A stretch of DNA of 64,000 nt from Odobenus rosmarus divergens. Lineage: Eukaryota > Chordata > Mammalia > Carnivora > Odobenidae. Where the stretch lies: positions 3,215,271-3,279,270 of the forward strand of contig NW_004450276.1 in the NCBI RefSeq assembly GCF_000321225.1, in the 5' to 3' direction. The notes under the pieces were generated by a model, which was not told the DNA's origin, made no database searches, and saw only the letters and a list, made by a program, of their open reading frames with translations. Shown one piece after another: positions 1 through 11,620 of the stretch (positions within the stretch are counted from its first letter, which is position 1; each line of letters begins with the position of its first letter). The position numbers were made by a program, and so were the translations under genes.

Positions 1-330
1 CGCGCGACGTCGGCCCGGCGTTCACGGCCAGGGCGGGCGGCGGCGGCGGCGGCGGCTCGGCGTTCGGGCAGGACAGCCCCCTCCCGCAGCCGCGGCCGGC
101 AGCGCGAGCGCTTCCCGCGCGGTTGCCGTGTGCTCGCGCCTGGCCTTCTGCCCCCCGACCCGACCACCCCCAGGAAGGGGGCGAGACCCGGGTGAGCGAA
201 CGCGGGTGCGGGGGTGCTCGGAGCCCAGGTCGGTGGGAGGGCCCAGGACCGCGGTGATGGTGACGCAGGGAGCCGGCCCCCCACGTGAGAGGTGGTCGCT
301 ACGGAGACCCCAGCAGGGCGAAGCGCACCC
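1..330. promoter_or_regulatory. CpG-island-like GC-rich block
   Basis: About 330 bases are very rich in G, C and CpG, with a GGC/CGG trinucleotide run at about 36-57, in a window that is otherwise AT-rich. It could be the GC-rich first-exon sequence of the ZAR1 retrocopy, or an independent CpG island cut by the window edge. No TATA box or clear transcription start is recognised. Composition is seen directly; any promoter role is inference. Confidence 0.45.
36..57. repeat. (GGC)n trinucleotide run
   Basis: About seven GGC/CGG units stand in the GC-rich left edge. In a coding frame they would give an Ala, Gly or Arg run. Such runs vary in length between individuals. Confidence 0.8.
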
Positions 331-854
331 GCGCTTCCAGTCCTTACGGCAGAAAAATGGTGATTATCGCTGCAAGGACTGCAGCATCCGATGGCACGGT
401 GCCCAGGTGTGGTGTGTGTGCAGGGCAGTCCAAGCAGTTTTGCAGAACTTGTCAGAAGTCTTACAACTCTTCCCGAGTGGAAGCTATCACCTGCCAAAGT
501 TGTAAACAGACTGGATGCTCCTGCTCAGGAAACCTTCGCCACTCCGACCCTATAAGTCCCTATCGTCGAGATTTGTGTGGGAGTTTCAAAGACCTATGAC
601 AGCAATTTAGCGGCAAATATATCGTTTAAATGAATGTGAAAAACGGTCCTGCTGAACGTGTGTTAGTGAACAGATAAGTGGGTTTTTTTTTTTCTTATGC
701 CCCTTTTCTGCCTCTTCGGAACATAATTTATGAAAGGCCATATTTTCAACAAAGCCTTAAGTGAAAGTATTGCAAAACAATTGAAAAATAAATGCACAAT
801 ACGGTATTTTTGGATAGGCTGGGTGCTGTGCGGAATTCTGAATTAATTCATCTT

Positions 855-1005
855 GCATGACTTAAACTTCATACCCATTGAACAACAACTCGCCCTTTCC
901 CTGTACCCCCAGCCCCTGGTAACCACTGTTCTATTCTCTGCTTCAAGGAGTTTGAGTATTTTAGATACCTCATGTAAATGGAGTCATTATGCTAAGGGAA
1001 ATAAA
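855..1005 (-). mobile_element. Old L1 3'-UTR fragment, antisense
   Basis: The strand shown carries the typical reverse complement of an old L1M 3' UTR: an 'acccattgaacaac' stretch, a C-rich 'cccccagcccctggtaacca' block, and 'agatacctcatgtaaatgga'. It is short and diverged. Confidence 0.6.
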
Positions 1006-1204
1006 CCAGTCACAGGACAAATATTGCATGATTCTGAATACTAGATTTTCAACAGTTATTAATATGCTCCTGTATAAAATAGAGGCATTGCATTGCTATG
1101 TATCTTTACATATTTCTAATAAAATAATTAAAATACACCTTGTTCCAAACATATTTAAGGGTATACATTGGCTAGCTGAATAATTTACATGTAAAATATC
1201 CCTA

Positions 1205-1565
1205 ATTTCCAGACACATGCCACAATATAGATGAACCTTAAAGACATTATGTTAAATGAAATAAGTCACAAAAGGACAAATACTGTATAATTCTGCTTAT
1301 ATAAGGTGCACAGAGGAGTCAAATTCATAGAGCCAGAAAGCAGAATGAGGGTTGCCAGGGAGGGGAGAGGGGGAGGGAAAGATGGGGAGTTGGTGTTTAA
1401 TGGGTATGGAGTTTGACTTTGCAAAGATGAAGTTCTGGAGATGGAGGATGGTGATGGGTGCACAGCAGTGTGAATGTACTGAATGCTGCTGAACTGTACA
1501 CTTAAAATATTTAAAAAGCTTAATTTTATGCCATCTATATTTTACCACAAAAATTTAAAATATAT
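1205..1565 (+). mobile_element. Old L1M 3'-UTR fragment
   Basis: The order of blocks is that of an L1M 3' UTR in sense: 'gatgaaccttaaagacatta', 'gttgccagggagggg', 'gatggtgatgggtgcacagc', 'gaactgtacacttaaaat', then an A/T-rich tail. It ends in a short TATA microsatellite at about 1558-1573. Confidence 0.75.
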
Positions 1566-1727
1566 ATATATATCTTTCAATTATGACATGCGAAAAGACT
1601 GTGTTCCAAAAAAGATGGAAAGATGGACAGATCTGTGTTCAAATTGAATGGTGTGGGAAATTCTGGAGGAGAAAAAGTTCTTTTAATTGTAGGATTTTTT
1701 TTAAAGCAATTTAAAATGCTCATATAG

Positions 1728-1930
1728 AGGCACCTGGGTGGCTCAGTCAGTTAAGCATCCGACTCTTGATTTCAGCTCAGGTCATGATCTCAGGGTGGTT
1801 GGGATCGAACCCCTAGTTGGGCTCCATGCTCAGCGTGGTATCTGCTTGAGATTCTTTTTTTTCCCTCTCCCGCTTTCCCTGCTTGTGTTTTCTCTCTCTC
1901 TCTCAATAAATAAATAAAATCTTTAAAAAA
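1728..1930 (+). mobile_element. Carnivore tRNA-derived SINE (SINEC)
   Basis: The tRNA-like head starts 'ggcacctgggtggctcag', with an A-box-like start and a 'gggatcgaacccc' B-box region. A CT-rich middle, AATAAA units and an A-rich tail follow. A duplicated 'aaaatgct' flank on both sides is a probable target-site duplication. It is an RNA polymerase III type retroposon. Confidence 0.93.
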
Positions 1931-2002
1931 GTTAAAGTTAAAAAAAATGCTATACAAATGGTGACACTTTAAAGGAGAAGCTGGAAAAAAATAAAGGAAA
2001 AG

Positions 2003-3353
2003 TTGGTACAATATTCAAGTGACAGAAGCTTACACCAAGAATCCAATGCAGTGCATTTAATATTTACTGTGATGCTGTCTCTGAATGTCTTTTATATTTT
2101 GAAAAAGAAAAGTATGCTAAAAATCGCATGCAAGGGAAGGCTATATGGGAGAAAAGATCCGTGTGGTTTCTCAATAAATATTAACAAAATGTTTATATAA
2201 TATATTAAGATCTAGTATATGCTTATTGAATGGAACATTCACCATTTATTCCCATACATTTTTCTAATGTAATAGAAAACTGATTTATTTCTGAACTAGA
2301 GGAGTCATAACTATTTTAATTTGTATGATCCCGAAGGATATTTCTCAGCTGCCACAGTGAATGTTTTTTTCTTCTGCCAATATGCTGCAGTGGTTAAATA
2401 TGCAAGAGAAAGCTTTGTCATAATTTTAAAATATTACTCTGATGAACTCAGCAAACTCTCACTAAAACTATGAACAGTGGCATTTCTCATGCTCTGATTA
2501 GAAAGAGTGAAGTGAGTTCTACAATCACAGAAAGTTAAAAGCAACCAAATAATCAAAATCACTGTGATGAATACATTCTACTTACAATATGAATAGGGGT
2601 GATTATGGGTGATAGATGATTTTTTAGACTTTATAAATATTTAGCATTTATCACATATGGTATTATCAGCATTTATTAGTAGTCAGAATGTGTTTGGCTC
2701 TCCTGGTTTTCTTCAGATATTTATAACTACACATTAAACCTTTTGAATTATGTAGAGAAATTTTAATGGAAGAACCTAAACTTCGGTGACTGAAATTTGA
2801 TTTATATTTTATAACACAGTTAAGTTCTAGAATGTTTAGCTTTAAAAAATGTCCTTTGAAGTATATTGGGATAAATGTCATTGGTAAAAACAGCTGAGCC
2901 ATTCACCAAGATTTTTATAGAGATGACTGCACCATTTTGCTTTCACATATTTTTAGGGTGATGGATTTTAAAAACTAATTTTCATTTTTCAAAGGACAGG
3001 GTGTTTCATGTTTTGCAGAAAGTGCAATGATTGACATTTTAACCGGTGAAACATCAGATAATGAAAGAAAGCAACTTTTCCCCTAAAACCACATTTCAAC
3101 ATATGTACAATCCAAAGTTATTCTGTCTTGACATCTTTATATCCTTGCCGTTCAGTGACCTAGGCACCGTTGTGAAGAGGCTGTGGAAGGATTTGGCGAT
3201 GCTCAGGTTACATTGTACTTTGCATCCACCCTTACTGGTCTTACTGCCGTTTCATACCGTTGCCTAGTTGGGGAATAGGATGGATACTTGTACTTCAGTG
3301 GTCACCTGCAGTGAATAAGATTGTTATTTGCACGGATTTATTTCCTTTGTGTA
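2003..3353. other. Intronic or flanking sequence, nothing recognised
   Basis: AT-rich sequence with no exon showing MAM or LDLa similarity and no repeat I could name. Short open frames here lack family features and flanking splice signals. Confidence 0.5.
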
Positions 3354-3365
3354 TTAATATATAAT

Positions 3366-3541
3366 TTTTTAAAAGATTTATTTATTTGAGAGAGAGAAAG
3401 AATGAGCGGGGGAGAGGGAGAGAGAATCTCAAGCGGACTGCCTGCTGATCATAGAGTCCCACAAGGGACTGGATCCCACAACCCTGAGATCACAACCTGA
3501 GCTGAAGCCATGAGTCAGAGGCTTAATTGACCCAGGTGTCC
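3366..3541 (-). mobile_element. Carnivore SINEC, antisense
   Basis: It begins with T-rich 'aaaagatttatttatttgag', runs through a purine-rich GAGA block and ends with the reverse complement of a diverged tRNA-like head. A 'tatataattt' repeat flanks both sides, consistent with a target-site duplication. Confidence 0.9.
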
Positions 3542-3559
3542 TATTATATAATTTATTGC

Positions 3560-4470
3560 CCCCAACAGGACAATATTGAATTTATTAGCCAAACAGGGAC
3601 ACTTGAGAGGGGGGGAAAAAAAAAGGTATTATTATGCTAGGACAACAGACAAAGTGTGGTCACCCTACCCATGGAAGATTTTCTATTCCAGGAAGGTGTA
3701 TTCGAGGGAAGAATTACGGGCACCCTTGGGAGTAGGTGGAAGGGTTCTTTGATCAAGTCCAAAACCAAGGATTTGGAACCATTAAGCGCATTTCAGAGCT
3801 CAGATATGTATTTTGAGTCTTGTGTATGTCTGGACTCTACCAACTGACTTAGAAGAGTTCTGAGGTCACTTAAGTGGCAAGGTTCATAGAGAGCCAAGGG
3901 ACTAGACGAGAGGATTTTCTGGATGCCCGGGGAGACTGTCACAGCTGGTCATTGGTGCTTAAGTCTATGTCAAAAAACAGAAGAGACTCTTCTTTGAGGA
4001 ATAACTTTTTGTCAGTAGTATCCAATGAACCCTGTAGGCAGAGCTGAGTAAAGAAAAACACATCCAGAAGCAATAGATTTCCAGTTAGGAGTGGCATTTC
4101 CTTGCATATTGATTTACCATTAGGTGATACACAACATCTCATTATTATACTGTACTTAACTCATGTTTATTTTGGGGGAAAATCATTTAAGGGAGAATAC
4201 AGTATTTGTAAAGAAAAAAATAACATATCCATTATATGACTGTCTAAACAAGCATAGCTCTGAGATCTAAACATGTTTAGATCTAAAATGTTTACATGTA
4301 GAGAAAATTTAAGTGTCAGTGTTACTTGCATAGTGGACTTCTGTGTTTTAAGAGTTGACATGTTAGTGATGAACTATCTGGTCATGAAACCAGGCATCCC
4401 TGTTTAGAGAAATTTGAAGATCCTTTGATTATTAAGATATAGTGAGCTTATTCAGTACACTGGTCAATTT
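3560..4470. other. Unclassified non-coding sequence
   Basis: I see no recognisable exon, RNA gene or repeat family. At 4265-4286 'gatctaaacatgtttagatc' forms a near-perfect palindrome of about 20 bases. Confidence 0.5.
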
Positions 4471-4477
4471 GGTCATA

Positions 4478-4668
4478 TTTTTTTAAAGATTTTATTATTT
4501 AGGGAGTGGTGGGGGGAGGGGCAGAGGAGAGGAAGAGAGAGAATCTCAAGCAGACTTCCCACTGAGCACAGAACCCGATGTGGGGCTTGATCTCATGACT
4601 CCCAAGATCATGACCTGAGCTGAAATCAAGAGTTGGACGCTTAACTGACTGAGCCCCTTGGATGCCTG
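4478..4668 (-). mobile_element. Carnivore SINEC, antisense
   Basis: It reads 'ttttttaaagattttattat', then a GA-rich block, then 'gatcatgacctgagctgaaa' and a diverged tRNA-like head. The flanks 'ttggtcatatt' and 'tttgatcatatt' look like a mutated target-site duplication. Confidence 0.9.
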
Positions 4669-4689
4669 CTTTGATCATATTATTTAAAA

Positions 4690-4935
4690 TTGAAAATAAT
4701 GGTTAGGAGCAGGCATATGGTGATGAAATTCCTGGTTTAGGGACGCTTCATAGTGTATAAGCTTTGGTGTCAGACATTCCAAAGCCTAGATGTTCCATTT
4801 ACTAAATTTACTACAGACGAGTTGCCTAGAACAGCTTTTCTCTTTGGGGGTGATTACACTTACTGTGTAGGGTATTTGAAAGGACTAATGGTAATATATG
4901 CAAAAAACCTGGCACATAATGGGGACTTCTGGTAA
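4690..4935 (+). mobile_element. MIR-like old SINE
   Basis: A diverged MIR-type layout is seen: 'gctttggtgtcagacattcc', a middle with little similarity, and 'aacctggcacataatggg' near the end. Similarity is weak but in the expected order. Confidence 0.5.
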
Positions 4936-5332
4936 CATGTCTATTGTTCTTATTACTAAAGATAATAGCATTTGATCTTCACGTTTGTCAAAACTTTGGG
5001 TGTATTCTGACCAAGAATTATTTTGTCCCCCTTCTTCCAGTATTATAAACAAGCTTATGCATGAAAAGGAATATGTAGAAATAAATTTTTACATTGTATT
5101 AATTTATTCCCCAAGCTGTTATCTAAGATAGCCTGATACTCTGATTCTTATTTTAGCCAAAGGGAATTTAAGCACATAAAACTAATTTCTCAAAAGCACA
5201 AATCATATTGTTAGAATTTCTAGTTTACTGCCCAGTCTTGCTATTTTTTTCTCACGAATTTGGTGGCAAAACTGGTAAGAACTCTATGAAGCTAACCAAC
5301 CCCAAGCACTGACTTAATCTGGAACTAGTTAT

Positions 5333-5990
5333 TTTTTTAAGTTATCTCATTTTTTTCTCCAAGTTTTTATTTAAATTCTAGTCAACATTCAGTGTTATAG
5401 TAGTTTCAGGTGTAGAATTTAGTGATCCATCAGTTACATACAAAACCCAGTGCTCCTTACAAGTGCTCTCCTTAATCTCCATCACCTGTTTACCACCCCA
5501 CCCCACCTCCCTTCCAGCAACCCTGTTTGTTCTCTGTAGTTAAGTCTGTTTCCTAATTTGCCTATTTCCCCCTTTATGTTCATCTGTTTTGTTTCTTAAA
5601 TTCTACGTATGAGTGAAATCATATGGTATTTGTCTTTCTCTGACTGACTGACTTGCTTAGCATAGTACTCTAGCTCCATCCACATCATTGCAAATGGCAA
5701 AATTTCATTCTTTTTTATGGCTGAGTAATATTCCATCACATATACCATACCTTCTTTATCCATTCATCAGTCGATGGACATTTGGGCTCTCTCCATAGTT
5801 TGGCTCTTGTTGATAATGCTGCTTCAGTGTTTATCATTGAGGTACGTGTATCCCTTCAAACGAGTATTTTTGTGTTCTTTGGGTAAATACCTCATAGTGC
5901 AATTGCTGGATCATAGGGTAGTTAGATTTTTAACTCTTTGAGGAACTTCCAAACTGGTTTCTTTTGTGATCAATTTAGAAACTTAAGTAT
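5333..5990 (-). mobile_element. L1 3'-end fragment, antisense
   Basis: The reverse complement of an L1 3' region shows as 'tcaggtgtagaatttagtga', 'cccagtgctcc', 'gtgaaatcatatggtatttg', 'ggctgagtaatattccatc' and 'caattgctggatcatagggt'. These correspond to the 3' UTR and the end of ORF2. It is 5'-truncated and has no coding capacity. Confidence 0.88.
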
Positions 5991-6078
5991 TTCCCAACTT
6001 TTTAGTTGTGTATTAAGAGGGAAACAAAAGCAAAGTTCAGAATGTCTAATTTACCTGCACTTCCAAAGTGGCTAGGCA

Positions 6079-6118
6079 TTTTATTTATTTATTTATTATT
6101 TATTTATTTATTTATTGA
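6079..6118. repeat. (TTTA)n microsatellite
   Basis: About nine TTTA/ATTT units in a row with one interruption. It may be the remnant tail of a retroposon, but no body is recognised next to it. Confidence 0.85.
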
Positions 6119-6530
6119 GAAACTGGTAAAATAGCATAACAGAATGAATACCAAGGTGCCAGCCTCAAACTGTTCAGGTGTCCAGAATCCATTCTCTTTC
6201 AAATGGATCTTTTTAAAACTACTAACTCAGCAGGTGAATCCTGTTGGTCTTGGCAGATGAATCAGTTACTCTCTGAAAAGCTCTAGTTTCACTGTGCATC
6301 ACTAAGTACAATAGAGATGGCCAGCCAGCATGAAATGTGCCACACTTGTAGTTAGAGGAATATAGAAGGACAGTGCCTCACACGACACATGGAAAACTCT
6401 GCGGTTGGAAAAAGTAAAACTCTTCTGATAATCAGAAGACATTTATTACAAAGTGGAATGATTGTTCTGCCCTCCGAAGTTGATTGGCTAATATGAAGTC
6501 AGTGTTTCAGGAATTAAATTTCCTACTTAA

Positions 6531-6725
<195 letters not shown>

Positions 6726-7739
6726 TAAAAAAAATTGGTTGCCTTTCTTTTGTGTTGCAGAATGATGGTGCTGTGTATTTTCATTTCTAGCTATAGACTA
6801 CATACATGGAACTCTGGTTTGTCTTGCTTGAAACTCTCCTGATCAACATAATAATTTGTAGTTAATTGAGTTTCCTGAGAAGAATATTGTTTTAATAACC
6901 AACATTTTTGATGTCTTATTTTTTACAAGGTTGGGTTGAAGGCATGGTGAGGGTGGGAAGTCTGATAATTTTCTCTAATTGCCAGAACTCATGTACAATA
7001 AGCTTGCTTTCTTTATAGAGCAATCCAATTTTTGCAAAACAGAAAAAAAAAAGTCTTTGTGGAAACAGAGAATAGAGGTGTAACGCTATCTATAAAATAA
7101 ATCGACAAATGCTTGAACGCAATATAATCACTCTTAAGGCTTCTTTGTATCAATCTTCTTTCTCATGTATTTTTAACCACCATTACAATTTTTACATATC
7201 CTCTTAAAGCAGTCAAATGACACATAGTGTTTCAATAAGGGTTTGTGAATCTCCAAGGAAAACAGAAGGGTTTTCTATTTTTTCTTGTTTGTGTAGATGT
7301 CATTGCCTAGGTACATGAGTATCATATTAACTTTATAAAAACACAACTGTACTGTTGACCCTCTCTTGGACATTATTTATTTCTCTTTTGAGATTTCCAA
7401 AGAGGGATGCCAGAACTAATGGTGTTGACCGTATTTTGAATTATAGCCACTGGAAACTGGAGTTGGTGGGGGAGCATGTTAGGGGATGGGGAGGGAGACT
7501 CTGACCATCCATCCGTTGTCTTAAACTATAAACCCAGCTTATTTGACAGTGGAGTAAGGTCCTAATTTTTTCTTTTTGTGCCAGTGAACCTTATTTTTTC
7601 TTTAAGATCCTGTGGTGGATTAAAGTTTGAAACAGAAAGGACTAATGATTGGAGCTATAAGTTAATAACCCATTTTCTTCAAGCTCATATAATGTTTCTT
7701 TTTCTTTTCTAAAACCAATTACTGAGTACATATCCTATA

Positions 7740-8165
7740 CTAGACCTGGGGTACACAGGAGGAAACCATGCTCCCTGCCGTTGGGGTGGTCTGAAGTCTA
7801 GTGACTGAAGCAAGTAAGTGAGGATTTGCAATAAGATATAATAAATGTTTTATGCAAGATGGAGGGTGACTCAGGTGGAATCAAGAGGCCTTCCTGAAGG
7901 AGGTGACTCCTGAACTGAGCACTGAAGGGAAATGAAAAGTTGCCAGAAAGGCTGAAGTAAGAAGAGATGTCAAGGGAGGTGTTCTAACTGAGGGAATATC
8001 CTGGAAGAGGATGGGAGAGATGTAGGTAGTTCCAGTCGAGTGATGTGTATGTTTAGACAGAGCATAGAAAAGATGAAGCAGCCAAGGAAAGAGGGGGATT
8101 ATGGAGAGTTTAGGAATTAGAAATCTATCTGGAGGACCATGGTGACCATTCAGTCTATGAAAGCA
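7740..8165 (-). mobile_element. L2 LINE fragment, antisense
   Basis: The strand shown is the reverse complement of the 3' part of an L2 (CR1-like LINE). In order there are 'accatgctccctgccgttgg', 'gtgactcaggtggaatca', 'ggccttcctgaaggaggtga', 'actgagcactgaaggga' and 'ggaatatcctggaagaggat'. It is diverged, with no open frame. Confidence 0.7.
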
Positions 8166-8629
8166 CGTGACCCATTAGTTTTGTTCTAAAAGGCTGAGAT
8201 GCAACACTTTTCTGTAACACTGAATGGCCTGTTGATTACCTTTTAAAGGAAGCTCCCTGGTGGTTCAGAGGCTGGGACTTGGCCTGGCTGGGGGTGGAGG
8301 GTAGAAGGCTGAAGTTAGGAAGCTTTAAGAGCTATCTGGGAAGGGTGAGACACACTGAGGCCTAGGGCCATCTTTACTGCGGGCTTGCCTATTGGCGTGT
8401 TCAGTCTGGCTCTGCGCCTGGGTCTCTGGGGGAGATGGGCTTGCTGTTTCAGGAGGTGTGGAGCTCTGCCTTGGGCTAAATGGTGCTTGCAGTGTGACTC
8501 TTTTCTACTCGTAAGCTCCTCACACGGTGCGTGGGGTGGCCTTAGGTGACCTCTCATACAGCAGGGTGGCAGAGACCCCTCGTTGCCCTGGGGTAAGTCA
8601 GGATGTTGTTGACACTGCACAAATTAGCC

Positions 8630-8785
8630 AAGTACCTTTGTGCATCATTTTCTTTTCTTCAGCTAGAAAATAGGGAAAATCAAAATATCTTTCAAGTACA
8701 ATTATTACGAGGTTTAAATGAAGTAGTAATACCTGTCATATAGTAAAAGCCCACTAAATGTGAATAGCTATCTGGTGTCCGTTTG
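8630..8785 (+). mobile_element. MIR-like fragment
   Basis: The 3' half of a MIR is recognisable: 'ttcttcagctagaaaatagg', 'gaggtttaaatgaagtagta', 'acctgtcatatagtaaaagc' and 'ccactaaatgtgaa'. Confidence 0.6.
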
Positions 8786-9469
8786 TTCTAGTAAGAAAAC
8801 TAGGAATACCACAGGGCTCTGACGATAAGAAAACATAAGTAATCTTTAGACATCGTGTAATTACCACTTAATTATGATTTATGCCAAAAAGAGATTCTAA
8901 AAGATCTCCTTTGTTAATTATTGAAGGACCCATTTTTCTTTTTCTGGGATCTAAACAATGCTCACAGATAACAACTGATAGAACTGCGGGTAGCTGTTCT
9001 AATTGAAAGTGAAAGCGGCAAAGAAGTTACAGGTGTTCTCTCAGGAAAGGGCAAATCAAGGAGTCCTTTGGCCATTAAGTCTGTTCTTCTTTACCTGTGA
9101 TTGTCATTCTGACTTTAAGATGATCACTAGTGGTCTTACATCCCAAATGAGGAGGAGAAAAAGTCAGTTCCAGAAAGAGCAAGGAGAAGTGAAATGGAAG
9201 CTTCTGGGGGAAGGCAGCAGGCTCAGTCTCCCGGTTCCCACGTCTAAGACCATGCACTTGTATACAGCCTGTTATATTCCTAGACCTATGTGTTGGTGGG
9301 TTACAGCGCTTTAAAAAACTGTTTCATCTCCAGTATTTTTCCTCATATATGCACACTCCCATATGTAATTTTACATGAAGGATGAATCGCTTGACATTAT
9401 GTAGCTTTTCTTTTTAGGGTAAAACCTTGATTTTCCTACCTCCCTTCTTTGGTTGGTTTTTATTTTCCA

Positions 9470-9725
9470 GTTTCTAGTTGTTACCCTATTAAACATCCAA
9501 GCAGGCAACTCCTGTTCATCTATTTTTATCTACGCTCATATATACATATATGTACATAATTGATATGTATACATTCAAGGTTGTAAGTATTCTGGCGATT
9601 GTTTATTTTGTCAAAAAATGGGATCCTATTGTAACTACTGTATCTTATTTCCTTTACTAAAGATAGCTCATGGCAATTCCTCCAAGTCATCAATTATAGT
9701 CATTTTGAATTTTATTTTTTCTGTT
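9470..9725 (-). mobile_element. Old L1M fragment, antisense
   Basis: The sequence has the look of an antisense old L1 3' UTR, with 'tttattttgtcaaaaaatgg' and 'gggatcctattgtaactact' in the expected order. It is strongly diverged, so the call is tentative. Confidence 0.45.
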
Positions 9726-9832
9726 AAGTATATATATATTTATACATATATATACGTATATACCCACGCATACATATGTATATATACATATATACACTTA
9801 TACGTACATATGTACACATACATACATATTTA
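9530..9832. repeat. (TA)n/(CATA)n imperfect microsatellite, two blocks
   Basis: Alternating purine-pyrimidine tracts of TATA, TACA and CATA units occur at about 9538-9575 and again at 9728-9832. They are likely length-polymorphic. Confidence 0.85.
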
Positions 9833-9962
9833 TTCGTGGTGTGGCCACTCGGAAGGGTTTATTATGGGAGGGCCATTCCAGTTATGATGGCGCAGTCTGC
9901 CTCTGCCGGTATCAGGGACCCTGCCGTCCACGGCAACCCAGCCAGGTTGCTGAGGGGGGTTG
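9833..9962. other. GC-richer island of unknown origin
   Basis: About 130 bases between the TA-rich tract and an L1 fragment have a much higher GC content and several CpG sites. They contain an 8-base inverted pair, 'ggcaaccc' at about 9931 and 'gggttgcc' at about 9957. I do not recognise it as a repeat or an exon. Confidence 0.4.
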
Positions 9963-10480
9963 CCCATCTATTAAAGTATAATTTAAATGCAGTAAAATTC
10001 AACCTTTTTGGTGTATAGTTCACTGAGTTTGAACAAACATATAATTATGTAACCATCAGAAAACTCAGGATATAAAAGAATTCCATTCTCCTCCAAATCT
10101 ATACTGCTTTGTAGCCAATACCCATCTCATTTCCAGCCACCGGCATCCATTGATCTGATTTCTATCCCTGTAGCTTTTCCTTTTCCACAGTGTCCTATAA
10201 ATTGGATCCTACAGTATGTAGCCTTTGGAATCTTTCAGTTAGCTGAATGGATTTGCGATTCAGCATGTTGTTGATTGCAGTGCTTTTTTTTTTTTTATTG
10301 CTGGGTAGTATTCCACTGCCTGGATAAAGCAGTTTATTTATCCATTGATCAGCTGAAGGGTATTTGGGCTCTTTCTAAATGTTGGTGATTACAAATATTC
10401 TATAAAATTTGCATACAGGTTTTTGTTTGGACATAAGTTTTCGTTTGACTTGAGTACTCTGCCCAGTCCCTCTGTACAAT
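9963..10480 (-). mobile_element. Old L1M 3' region, antisense
   Basis: Antisense landmarks of L1M include 'tataatttaaatgcagtaaa', 'ttggtgtatagttcactga', 'tgtaaccatcagaaaactca', 'gctgggtagtattccactg' and 'tatccattgatcagctgaag'. It is 5'-truncated. Confidence 0.8.
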
Positions 10481-10872
10481 TTTTTCATTCTGGTGATGAG
10501 TGCCAGGGTACTATTTCTGGCCCACTGTGACCTCTGGTCAGAAAGTGGCCCCTTTCGGAAGTTTAGGGTGCAGCCTCAGGTAGTTTCCTCACGTCCATGT
10601 CCTGGTCAGTACTCAGGTGGAGATTTGCAGGAGGGGGAGACTGCACATCTCTGGAACTCTACCTTTGCAGCTCCGTCCTCTTGGAATGAACTCGAGGCAC
10701 TTGAGTCTCCTTTTGGCTCCCATCTTGCTACAAGGCAGCCAGAAACTCTGTTTAGGCAGTAAGCTGGGGAAATTGTACGGCTTAGCTCATTTGTTTTCCC
10801 TCTCTTAGAGATCATTATTCCGTGATCTTATATTCTCATTGTTATACATAAACCATTGTTTAACGCATTGTG

Positions 10873-10873
10873 T

Positions 10874-10908
<35 letters not shown>
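10873..10908. repeat. (TG)n microsatellite
   Basis: About 17 TG dinucleotides in a nearly pure run. Confidence 0.95.
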
Positions 10909-10912
<4 letters not shown>

Positions 10913-11595
10913 AGTTCAGGAAGACTAAATCTTGTCCCTGATCTCAACCTTGCCTAGAAGTAGCAGAAGCTTAATTTTTTTGTTAGTTTGCTTCATTTCT
11001 TTGGTCTGGATATGCCAAAATCTATCTAGCTATCCTCCTATTGAGTGACAATATGACAGTGCTGCAAAATCCATTCTTCTACACATTTTCTTATATAGGA
11101 CACTTTCAATTCTATGCAATAAATAACTGTGAGTGAGACTACTATATTTTTACAGAAAGATGTACTTTCCCCCAAAATCTCAATACTTAAAATTCCATTG
11201 GCAAAATAGGATTGCTTTTTTCCATTTGTCAGCAATACGCGTTATATTCGCTTAAATTCTTCTAATTTGTGGGTATAAAATGATTGCTTATTTGTAACCT
11301 TTATTTGTATTTTATTGAAAAATGATCTTTTCAAATGTTTCTAATTTCTCAGTCAACTTAGATCATCTTTATTTTCTCTAAATAATATTCTGAAGCTTTT
11401 AACATATAGATTTAAAAAATATTTTGCTAATTTTTTTAGGTTTTTGATATGTTTGCAGCTATTATAAGTTATATTTTTAAAAACTTTTGGTTGTTGCTGG
11501 TATATAGAAATGCAATTATATTTTTAAATGTTGACCTTGTATCCAATGACCTTGCTAATTTTATTTATTATAGCTAAGAGTATATACATGTATGT

Positions 11596-11620
11596 GTGTG
11601 TGTGTATATATATATATTTT
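11596..11620. repeat. (TG)n(TA)n microsatellite
   Basis: TG units are followed by TA units inside the antisense old L1. Confidence 0.85.

Larger units (their letters stand above)
1..810 (+). pseudogene. ZAR1: ZAR1-family processed pseudogene (retrocopy)
   Basis: The parent family (ZAR1/ZAR1L, oocyte RNA-regulating proteins) ends in a cysteine-rich zinc-binding domain. Here that domain is read in two frames. One gives RCKDCSIRW and then VWCV up to about position 419. Another resumes with KQFCRTCQKSYN at about 435 and continues through ITCQSCKQT, RH.DP and DLCG to about 585. The join lacks about 11 bases relative to the family, so the copy is frameshifted. The extreme C-terminus (GKYI) is reached only after a stop at about 597 and a further indel. 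The domain is contiguous here, while the parent gene has introns in it, which indicates a retrocopy. A possible 3' UTR ends near an AATAAA at 787-792. No poly(A) tract or target-site duplication is seen. The 5' part is GC-rich and only loosely like ZAR1 exon 1. It lies on the MALRD1 strand, in an intron or just upstream. ZAR1 versus ZAR1L as parent is not settled. Confidence 0.8.

Noticed and set aside
1728..1930. tRNA genes at the heads of the SINE copies
   Set aside because: The heads are tRNA-derived but lack a proper tRNA fold and 3' end and are followed by SINE bodies, so they are retroposons and not tRNA genes.
8315..8620. A 101-codon minus-strand frame in GC-richer sequence
   Set aside because: No recognised domain, no splice context on the minus strand and low-complexity composition. 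It may be a chance frame.
9530..9832. CRISPR-like or satellite array
   Set aside because: The units are simple TA/CATA dinucleotide and tetranucleotide repeats with no spacer structure. This is a mammalian microsatellite.
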